Below are positions 1 through 4,245 of a DNA stretch of 7,930 nucleotides, piece by piece. Made by a program: the position numbers and the translations under genes. Numbering within the stretch: the stretch's first letter is position 1; the number at the start of each line of letters is the position of its first letter. This DNA comes from UBA8516 sp964434855 (GTDB lineage: Archaea; Thermoproteota; Nitrososphaeria; Nitrososphaerales; Nitrosopumilaceae). The stretch lies in assembly GCA_964434855.1 (NCBI GenBank), contig CAYSWR010000040.1, forward strand, positions 1 to 7,930. The letters run 5' to 3'. The notes beneath the pieces were generated by a model. The model saw only the letters and a program-made list of their open reading frames with translations. It made no database searches and had not been told where the DNA came from.

Positions 1-277
1 GTTTTAAAGTTACATTTTGAGCTAGAGTGCATTATCACACCATTTAGACCAAACATCTTTACCAAATTTCTTGCACCAGACACATGATCTGCATGTGTAT
101 GAGTATCAATAACATCGTTACCTTACTAAAGCCTGCATTTTTTATCCCCTGAATTATAAAATCAAGATCAAGCAAAGGATCTACAATAGCACAATCTTTT
201 GTCTTTGATGAACCAATAAGATATGTAACACATCCAGAATCATCTCGCTTGATTTGTTTGAATACGAGACTAGACAA
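1..277 (-). pseudogene. MBL-fold metallo-hydrolase, 5' part, frameshifted and cut by window edge
   Basis: Reading leftward from a TTG at 277, the first ~53 residues look like the start of an ETHE1/persulfide-dioxygenase or glyoxalase-II-like metallo-beta-lactamase protein: a strand pair followed by CAIVDPLLDLDFII. After the codon at 116-118 this frame loses family resemblance and stops at 59. One frame over, the sequence continues as VIDTHTHADHVSGARNLV, the family's HxHxDH metal-binding motif (84-101), and stays open to the window edge. One missing base near 116-119 explains this; the restored reading would be VT-D-VIDTHTHADH. The protein would bind a di-metal (or mono-iron) centre and hydrolyse or oxidise a thiol-type substrate; which substrate cannot be told from this fragment. 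No ATG lies in frame upstream, and a TATA-like box at 302-311 supports a leaderless TTG start. It is either a real pseudogene or a base error in the assembly. Confidence 0.75.
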
Positions 278-301
278 TTCAATTAAAGAAATAAATTTCT
301 G

Positions 302-312
302 TTATAAAAAAC
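302..312 (-). promoter_or_regulatory. TATA-like box for the MBL-fold gene
   Basis: On the minus strand this reads GTTTTTTATAA, centred about 28 bases before the TTG at 277. That is the usual archaeal spacing for transcription beginning at or next to the start codon. The rest of 278-380 shows no other clear feature. The call rests on spacing and base composition only. Confidence 0.4.
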
Positions 313-380
313 ATACCATCTATGATTGAATTTCAACTATAGTTGGAAACAATATCAAAGTGGCAAGTTTTACCAAAAAA

Positions 381-656
381 TTATTTTACAGAAGAAAGCA
401 TCTTCATTGCCTTTTCCCTTGTTAGTGCAACCATTGTTTCTGTTTTAGCAATGTCAATGCGACCAGCTTTTAAGAACCACTCAAAGAGCTTTTCCTCATT
501 TGGTGCTTCAACAATCCATACTGCATCATATCTTCCCATTGTCCAGTAGGATGCTTTGATTTTGATATATTTTGGAACATTTTTGAGAACCTTGCTTCCG
601 TATTCGGCAACTTCTTTTGCGCTTTTTTTGAATTTCACTAAAATTATTGCAATCAT
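381..656 (-). CDS. GYD-domain protein
   Basis: A 91-residue protein matching the compact ferredoxin-like GYD domain family. It starts with a hydrophobic strand (MIAIILVKF), then a helix, and carries the family signature TMGRYDAVWIVEAP at about residues 39-52 (G-x-Y-D in the form GRYD), followed by a helix and the TETMVAL strand at about 72-78. The family is widespread in bacteria and archaea, usually 90-110 residues and often annotated only by its domain name; it is thought to form dimeric alpha-beta barrels like ABM-type domains, but no reaction is established. The ATG at 656 lies about 26 bases after a TATA-like element at 679-687, so the transcript is probably leaderless. It is transcribed away from the gene at 760. 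Length and start look complete. Confidence 0.85.
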   Translation of the reverse strand: MIAIILVKFKKSAKEVAEYGSKVLKNVPKYIKIKASYWTMGRYDAVWIVEAPNEEKLFEWFLKAGRIDIAKTETMVALTREKAMKMLSSVK

Positions 657-678
657 AGTTTCTAATACAAAAGATTAC

Positions 679-687
679 GATAAAAAC
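679..687 (-). promoter_or_regulatory. TATA-like box for the GYD-domain gene
   Basis: Minus-strand TTTTTATC element centred about 26-27 bases before the ATG at 656, which predicts a leaderless transcript. It shares the 657-759 intergenic space with the divergent promoter at 727-735. Confidence 0.4.
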
Positions 688-726
688 TGTTCTGAAACTA
701 ATAATAATTTCCTTCGATTAACAAAT

Positions 727-735
727 AACATATAT
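727..735 (+). promoter_or_regulatory. TATA-like box for the gene at 760
   Basis: The ACATATATT element is centred about 28-29 bases before the ATG at 760, with A-rich sequence just upstream that could serve as the TFB recognition element. It helps to choose the ATG at 760 over the longer open frame that begins at 556. Confidence 0.45.
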
Positions 736-759
736 TCACAATGTGTCTGTTACCAAATA

Positions 760-1155
760 ATGAAGCAATTTTTCAAAGAACTGTGTGAAAAGATAATTGT
801 ACAAGATCCCACAATACGCTTTGTTGGTATTGCTGACCAAGATGGTACACTTGAGGCAGATGCAGAAAGAAAGGGACTCAAAGCAATATTTTCACCAGAC
901 CAAAGGGCTGAATATGCAATAACTGCTGCAAACAGACAAGCAACAAGACTACGCTGGGAATATCTTTTAGGTAAAATCAATTTTGCAACCTCACACTATG
1001 AAAAGTTAACTCGTGCCACGATCCCAGTTGCAGATGAAAACAGGCGTCTTTCACATGTAGTCTTGGTTTCATTTGATCCACAAGCAAAAGCTGATGAAAT
1101 CATCATAAAAAAGATAATTCCCTTGATTGGTCAAAATATGAAAAATTTCAAGTAG
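760..1155 (+). CDS. Conserved archaeal protein of unknown function (131 aa)
   Basis: The soluble 131-residue product has no signal peptide or membrane segment. It opens with an amphipathic helix (MKQFFKELCEKII), followed by a strand-turn-strand element (IRFVGIADQDGTLEA, about residues 19-33), a charged loop with RKG, a helical middle with several Arg residues (about 45-75), and a final strand SHVVLVSF (about 103-110) and helix. The strand-turn-helix arrangement recalls roadblock/LC7 or PAS-like small sensory folds, and I have a weak memory of a thaumarchaeal DUF of this type (possibly DUF6659), but I cannot confirm either. The open frame extends upstream to 556, but that part overlaps the GYD gene antisense and reads like a shadow. 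The ATG at 760 has a TATA-like box at leaderless distance. Confidence 0.7.
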   Translation: MKQFFKELCEKIIVQDPTIRFVGIADQDGTLEADAERKGLKAIFSPDQRAEYAITAANRQATRLRWEYLLGKINFATSHYEKLTRATIPVADENRRLSHVVLVSFDPQAKADEIIIKKIIPLIGQNMKNFK

Positions 1156-1255
1156 ACCACTAAAAATTAAAAAGATATTTGATAATTATGATATTATTGT
1201 TGCTTTCTAATAGAACATTTTGAAATAAATATTCGAAAACCAACTGATCGATCGA

Positions 1256-1262
1256 TTTTTTT
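1256..1262 (+). terminator. Oligo-T terminator candidate (T7)
   Basis: Seven consecutive T follow the perfect palindrome ATCGATCGAT (1247-1256), about 100 bases after the stop at 1155 and just before the next TATA-like element. Archaeal RNA polymerase terminates mainly on oligo-T, so this could end the transcript of the gene at 760. The palindrome lacks room for a hairpin loop and may be incidental. Confidence 0.35.
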
Positions 1263-1272
1263 CAGATAGATC

Positions 1273-1280
1273 TTAAATAT
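1273..1280 (+). promoter_or_regulatory. TATA-like box before the structured RNA region
   Basis: TTAAATAT, centred near 1277, predicts transcription from about 1302-1304. That is too far upstream for a leaderless sod message, so this box seems to serve the structured block at 1337-1427 or a micro-ORF beginning exactly at 1303. Confidence 0.4.
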
Positions 1281-1302
1281 TTGAGACGACATTATCATAT
1301 CA

Positions 1303-1430
1303 ATGACATTAGTTGTCAGAGTAATGGATTGAAGTAGCGTGACCCCGCAGAAATCGTGTGATAAATCTGGCGCAATGGCGCTGATTTTTGGGTGGTAATC
1401 TCCCTACATTCTGCAAGAGGGTCACGCCAT
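1303..1430 (+). ncRNA. Candidate structured RNA (small RNA or sod leader)
   Basis: A GC-rich block in AT-rich DNA folds by eye into a closed structure. P1 pairs GCGTGACCC (1337-1345) with GGGTCACGC (1419-1427), nine perfect pairs. P2 pairs GCAGAA (1347-1352) with TTCTGC (1409-1414), separated from P1 by a small internal loop. Inside lies hairpin P3: AAATC plus GGCGC (1363-1373, one bulged T) with GCGCT plus GATTT (1378-1387), closed by loop AATG. A weaker GGG/CCC pair (1390-1392 with 1402-1404) and a possible ATC/GAT mini-hairpin (1353-1362) complete a cloverleaf-like outline. A TATA-like box at 1273-1280 fits a 5' end near 1303; T-rich sequence after 1430 may end it. It matches no tRNA, 5S, SRP, RNase P or riboswitch that I recognise. 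Because sod appears to have its own promoter, I favour an independent small RNA, but a cis-acting leader is possible. Confidence 0.5.
1304..1318 (+). repeat. Interrupted palindrome TGACA-N5-TGTCA
   Basis: Perfect 5-bp arms (1304-1308 and 1314-1318) flank TTAGT at the predicted transcription start. It could be an operator for a dimeric regulator blocking this promoter, or the first small hairpin of the RNA. No second copy was noticed in the window. Confidence 0.3.
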
Positions 1431-1432
1431 TA

Positions 1433-1440
1433 TTTTAAAA
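1433..1440 (+). promoter_or_regulatory. TATA-like box for sod
   Basis: TTTTAAAA is centred about 27 bases before the ATG at 1464, the spacing expected for a leaderless superoxide dismutase transcript. It starts only five bases after the 3' arm of the structured block, so that block's outer stem borders the likely TFB-binding site. Confidence 0.45.
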
Positions 1441-1463
1441 CCTATTAGTGTAAACAGTAACAA

Positions 1464-2087
1464 ATGGGAAAATATGAAGTTCCTCCACTAAATTACAAGT
1501 ATGAAGCACTGGAACCATACATTGATGCAAAAACAATGGAGATACACCATACAAAACATCATCAAACTTATGCAAATGGTCTAAATGCGGCACTTGAAAG
1601 CATAAACGCACTCACTCACAAAAATTACATTACATCAATCTTGTCTGATTTGACTACTGTTCCAGAGCATGTACGAAACACAATAAATTTTCACGGTGGT
1701 GGATTTGACAATCACAGACTGTTCTGGGAAAGCATGAAGCCAAACGGAGGAGGAGAACCTGGAGGAAGGCTTGCAGATGAAATTAAAATTTATTTTGGTA
1801 GTTTCAAAGAATTCAAAGAAAAGTTTTCCCAAGGAAGTTTGTTTATTCAAGGAAGTGGCTGGGGCTGGCTAGTTTATAATCAAACATATTCTAGATTAGA
1901 ATTCAAGGCAATGCCTGATCAAACAAGTCCTTGGACACTTCGATTAATACCACTTCTAGGTTTGGATGTTTGGGAACACGCATATTATTTGAAATACCAA
2001 AACAGACGTGCAGACTATATTGAAGCGTGGTGGAATATTGTCAACTGGACTGAAATAGAAGAAAGATTTTTACGTGTTGCTACATAA
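1464..2087 (+). CDS. sod: Superoxide dismutase, Fe/Mn family
   Basis: The 207-residue protein converts superoxide to oxygen and hydrogen peroxide in the cytoplasm. It is full length for the family. The N-terminal helical hairpin carries MEIHHTKHHQTY with ligand His28 and gateway Tyr36; GGGFDNHRLFW gives ligand His84; GSGWGWLVYN lies at 130-139; and LDVWEHAYYLKYQNRRADY gives ligands Asp168 and His172. The glutamine that hydrogen-bonds the metal-bound solvent lies in the C-terminal half (DQTSP, Gln153), the position typical of Mn-dependent or metal-flexible enzymes rather than classic FeSOD; the metal itself cannot be read from sequence. No signal peptide is present. The ATG at 1464 sits at leaderless distance from a TATA-like box. 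The upstream structured block could add regulation. In an aerobic ammonia oxidiser this is a core defence against respiratory superoxide. Confidence 0.96.
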   Translation: MGKYEVPPLNYKYEALEPYIDAKTMEIHHTKHHQTYANGLNAALESINALTHKNYITSILSDLTTVPEHVRNTINFHGGGFDNHRLFWESMKPNGGGEPGGRLADEIKIYFGSFKEFKEKFSQGSLFIQGSGWGWLVYNQTYSRLEFKAMPDQTSPWTLRLIPLLGLDVWEHAYYLKYQNRRADYIEAWWNIVNWTEIEERFLRVAT

Positions 2088-2103
2088 AATAGCCAAATTT
2101 TAT
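2084..2103 (+). terminator. AT-rich hairpin over the sod stop codon
   Basis: ATAAAAT (2084-2090) and ATTTTAT (2097-2103) form a perfect 7-bp inverted repeat with a six-base loop, spanning the TAA at 2085-2087. It may mark the 3' end of the sod message, but an all-AT stem is weak and could be chance. The rest of 2104-2196 shows only a possible TATA-like element near 2164-2170. Confidence 0.3.
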
Positions 2104-2196
2104 AAAACAATTATCCTGTAACAGATCAAATTTCTAGATCGCTTAACTTGTAGTGGACATAACCTTATTACCCAAAAATACACTCTTTATTCTATA

Positions 2197-2412
2197 ATGA
2201 AATTATATCTTGACTTTGAACCATGTGATGAATGTAAAACCCTGATAAAGGAGATTAGTGAGAGCGACATAGTCTTAGATGAACAAACAAAAGAAGAAGA
2301 ATCCACCAAATTCTTGAGACATCTTACGTATAATCACACCGAGGTAGTCAAGGCTATAATCAAGGATATGCCAGTACAAAAAAGAAGACAAGAATTTGAC
2401 TGGTTCAAGTAG
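2197..2412 (+). CDS. Small CxxC protein, possible zinc-binding (71 aa)
   Basis: I do not recognise this family. The 71-residue, charged, soluble product starts with a strand (MKLYLDFEP) leading into a Cys pair, C10-D-E-C13. An acidic and Lys-rich middle (about residues 19-38) follows, then FLRHLTYNHTEVV with His42 and His47. Two Cys and two His spaced CxxC...HxxxxH could bind zinc as an atypical finger with a long insert; that is inference, and a thiol-disulfide role for CxxC is an alternative. The C-terminal ~20 residues are basic and aromatic (KRRQEFDWFK), compatible with nucleic-acid or protein contact. The ATG at 2197 is the only sensible start. It converges on the regulator at 2421-2828 with an 8-base gap. 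Confidence 0.65.
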   Translation: MKLYLDFEPCDECKTLIKEISESDIVLDEQTKEEESTKFLRHLTYNHTEVVKAIIKDMPVQKRRQEFDWFK

Positions 2413-2420
2413 ACATAGTT

Positions 2421-2828
2421 TTATAGATTCTTTTTCAGATTTCTGTTTGGACGGATTTTAACTATTGGTTCATTTTTTATAAAATTGATTTTTAAATCTG
2501 AAAACACTGAGACATACGTGGTCACACCTTTATTGTTGTCATTATGACGAAAATTATTCTTTATTATCAAACCCTCGTTAATCAACGAATTGATTTTTCT
2601 ATATCCTGATGTTTTTGGAATATTACAACTTCTTAAGGCTTCATTGACTGGTTTTGGATTGTCTACTAATCTCATCAAAATACTCCTCTTATCATCATCT
2701 GCAAGCGCACGCAAAATATTTTTAGCACGAGTTTTATTTTTTATGGTGATCCACGTCTGTTTATTTTTAGATATTTTAGACCCCTCCCTTTCTTTGCATG
2801 CAGACAACACATCTATCAAATATAACAA
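2421..2828 (-). CDS. Winged-helix transcriptional regulator (ArsR/HTH_20-like)
   Basis: This 135-residue protein has a single DNA-binding domain. Residues about 36-57 (ILRALADDDKRSILMRLVDN) are the typical first helices of ArsR-like winged-helix proteins. CNIPKTSGYRKINSLINEGL (about 68-87) is the helix-turn-helix with the recognition helix, and residues 92-110 form a charged wing and final strand. The tail is basic (KIRPNRNLKKNL). No ligand-binding domain or metal-binding Cys cluster is visible, so the signal sensed is unknown. The predicted start is a TTG at 2828 because no in-frame ATG precedes the domain; an in-frame GTG at 2810 is a possible alternative, and the first 30 residues are weakly supported. 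It is divergent from the secreted protein at 2888 across only 59 bases, so that gene and its own promoter are plausible targets. Confidence 0.8.
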   Translation of the reverse strand: MLYLIDVLSACKEREGSKISKNKQTWITIKNKTRAKNILRALADDDKRSILMRLVDNPKPVNEALRSCNIPKTSGYRKINSLINEGLIIKNNFRHNDNNKGVTTYVSVFSDLKINFIKNEPIVKIRPNRNLKKNL

Positions 2829-2849
2829 TATTTCTAGTACTAATGCTAC

Positions 2850-2869
2850 ACAATATTTTTTAATTACAT
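2850..2869. promoter_or_regulatory. Shared AT-rich divergent promoter element
   Basis: The AT stretch lies about 25-30 bases from both the TTG at 2828 (minus) and the ATG at 2888 (plus), and its core is close to symmetrical, so one element may act in both directions. AGGAAGG at 2872-2878 is purine-rich and sits about ten bases before the ATG at 2888; it could be a ribosome-binding site if transcription starts upstream of it. Confidence 0.4.
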
Positions 2870-2887
2870 TTAGGAAGGATTCTTAAA

Positions 2888-3268
2888 ATGAATCTAAAGA
2901 CAGCATCTGGTGTCTCTATTATGGTCTTGTTGCTTGGTGTTGCAAGCTCAAGTTATCATACAGCATCTGCGTTAGGCACAAATGACTCTATAACTCTCAA
3001 AAAGGATTTGAGAGTAATAATGAATGATTACAAGGCCAATATAGATAAAGCAAAAGCAGAACTGTTATTTTCGATTAAAAAGGCAAACGCTGATGCAAAA
3101 CTTGCCGTACAAAAGGGAATTCCTATGGATGAGATAAATGCGGCAACAAAAGTAACCATTGCCAAAGCAAGAGCTGATCTGAAACTTGATATCCAAAAGG
3201 CAAAGGCAGAAGCAAAGGCTGCCTTATTACAACTTAAAGCTGCGGTAGATAAAAACAATTCATCCTAA
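2888..3268 (+). CDS. Secreted Ala/Lys-rich helical protein with internal duplication
   Basis: The 126-residue product has a Sec-type signal peptide: MNLK, a hydrophobic core (about residues 8-19) and a likely cleavage site at TASA-L (28/29). The mature chain is almost entirely predicted helix, rich in Ala, Lys, Asp and Leu, without Cys or aromatic residues except Tyr48 and Phe61. Two stretches of about 24 residues resemble each other: one beginning IDKAKAELLFSIKKA (from 52) and one beginning IAKARADLKLDIQKA (from 91), suggesting an old duplication joined by a short turn (QKGIPMDE). This could form a helical hairpin or coiled coil in the pseudoperiplasm beneath the S-layer. No family or function is recognised. 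It is divergent from the winged-helix regulator, which may control it. Confidence 0.75.
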   Translation: MNLKTASGVSIMVLLLGVASSSYHTASALGTNDSITLKKDLRVIMNDYKANIDKAKAELLFSIKKANADAKLAVQKGIPMDEINAATKVTIAKARADLKLDIQKAKAEAKAALLQLKAAVDKNNSS

Positions 3269-3340
3269 ACTTGAGCTATTTGAAATAATCTTTTGCTTTG
3301 TTATTGATGAGATATGTCAATGAGAACAGATAAGAAATTT

Positions 3341-3463
3341 CTACGAAGAAGCAATCCGTATTGGCTGAGCACTGTGTTTTGAAAGATCTTTGTGAATGTC
3401 AGCATGTGACTCTTGCTTGAAAGTCAAATTGCATGTGTAACATTTCCACGCTGTCATACTCAT
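3341..3463 (-). CDS. C2H2 zinc-finger microprotein (40 aa)
   Basis: Short frame from ATG at 3463 to TAG at 3341-3343. The product contains one textbook C2H2 zinc finger: WKCYTCNLTFKQ, then ESHADIHKDLSKH. The spacing is C8-x2-C11-x12-H24-x5-H30, with Phe15 at the conserved core position (C-x3-F); the usual core Leu is Ala21. Such fingers bind zinc structurally and contact DNA, RNA or protein. A single finger of this size more likely acts as an adaptor or a dimer than as a stand-alone DNA reader. Start choice is supported by TATATATA at 3485-3493 on this strand, centred 26 bases before 3463, giving a leaderless transcript; a second in-frame ATG lies at 3457. It lies downstream of the PAC2 gene but has its own promoter. 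Single small C2H2 proteins are known in Nitrososphaerota. Confidence 0.8.
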   Translation of the reverse strand: MSMTAWKCYTCNLTFKQESHADIHKDLSKHSAQPIRIASS

Positions 3464-3484
3464 ACTTTCATTAAACAATTTTTT

Positions 3485-3493
3485 TATATATAA
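3485..3493 (-). promoter_or_regulatory. TATA box for the zinc-finger microprotein
   Basis: Near-consensus TATATATA on the minus strand followed by a poly-A run, centred 26 bases before the ATG at 3463. It is the best-looking archaeal promoter in the window and a main support for the 40-residue gene. Confidence 0.55.
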
Positions 3494-3516
3494 AATCTGC
3501 GTAGAAATTATTCTTT

Positions 3517-4203
3517 TTACTTGCGGACTTCATTGTCTACAGCATCTGCCATCAAATCAAGCTCATTAAAACTTCCAAACTTTTGATACGTTAATCTTTC
3601 CAAGGTTTGTAATACACTTTTTACAGCACGATATTGAGGTATTTGTGGATCGTTTATCTCACCATACAATCCAATGCCTTGTATGTCATTTGATTTTGCA
3701 AATCCTAAAATCAAACCATTAAATCCTGTTATCAATGACTGCTGCGGAGTTATGTCTACTCCAAGTTTGCTGACTTGATCAGTTAGTTCAGGCGAGGTTG
3801 TTGTAACAAAAGTTCTTGGATTTTTACCTAAAACATGATTTGTATGAAACGCACCAAGCGTGTAGACTAGTCTGACTTCATATCTTTTGGCAACATCTAT
3901 GACATCTTGACATAGTTTGTAAAGGTCCTCGTTGTTTTCTGGTTGACCTCTGCCTCCTCCAAAGACTATGATATCCTTACCATATCGGTACTCCCATTTT
4001 TCTTGGTAATAATCTATGTAGCCACCCTTATCGACAACATAGGGAGGATACGAGGATGAGACATAACGAAATAGACGCGTACTTAGGTTTTCATTGATAA
4101 GATCAATCGCTGTACTGCCTACATTTCCCATGTCTTGCATGGCAGCTATTACTATTGGTTTTTTCAGGTCAGGTTCTTCTATCTTAACAAACTCCATACT
4201 CAT
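3517..4203 (-). CDS. PAC2-family protein (proteasome-assembly-chaperone-like)
   Basis: A soluble protein of about 228 residues matching the PAC2 (DUF75) superfamily. Near the N terminus it has the PIVIAAMQDMGNVGST segment, where family members carry a Gly-x-x-GNVG-type loop, then the FGGGRGQPENNEDLY loop (about residues 81-95), YTLGAFHTNHV (about 115-125), SLITGFNGLILG (about 156-167) and a C-terminal helix containing QYRAVKSVLQTLERL. Eukaryotic PAC2 helps to build 20S proteasomes; archaeal paralogues form ATP-grasp-free homo-oligomers whose role is not settled, so the chaperone label is by homology only. Three nested starts exist: GTG at 4212, ATG at 4203 and ATG at 4197. I prefer an ATG; a TATA-like element at 4216-4225 would fit leaderless initiation at 4197 best. 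It lies 42 bases after the cyclase gene on the same strand. Confidence 0.88.
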   Translation of the reverse strand: MSMEFVKIEEPDLKKPIVIAAMQDMGNVGSTAIDLINENLSTRLFRYVSSSYPPYVVDKGGYIDYYQEKWEYRYGKDIIVFGGGRGQPENNEDLYKLCQDVIDVAKRYEVRLVYTLGAFHTNHVLGKNPRTFVTTTSPELTDQVSKLGVDITPQQSLITGFNGLILGFAKSNDIQGIGLYGEINDPQIPQYRAVKSVLQTLERLTYQKFGSFNELDLMADAVDNEVRK

Positions 4204-4215
4204 ATTTTGCACTTG

Positions 4216-4225
4216 ATATAATTAA
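4216..4225 (-). promoter_or_regulatory. TATA-like box for the PAC2-family gene
   Basis: Minus-strand TTAATTATAT is centred about 24 bases before the ATG at 4197 and too near the GTG at 4212 for that codon to be used from this promoter. It therefore argues for one of the two downstream ATG starts. Confidence 0.35.
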
Positions 4226-4245
4226 TACTTGGGGTATGTGGAAAA

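Noticed and set aside
556..759. Upstream extension of the gene at 760 (+68 codons)
   Set aside because: It overlaps the GYD gene antisense, reads as low-complexity hydrophobic and Asn-rich sequence, and lies upstream of a good TATA-like box for the ATG at 760.
1337..1427. tRNA gene
   Set aside because: The outline is cloverleaf-like, but there is no T-loop GTTCRA consensus, no D-loop GG, and the stem lengths are wrong.
1336..1428. MITE-like mobile element bounded by inverted repeats
   Set aside because: No target-site duplication flanks the stems, no second copy is seen in the window, and the nested inner pairings fit an RNA fold better.
2590..2886. Open frame on the plus strand opposite the winged-helix regulator
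   Set aside because: It is antisense to a recognisable HTH domain and its own translation shows no family features.
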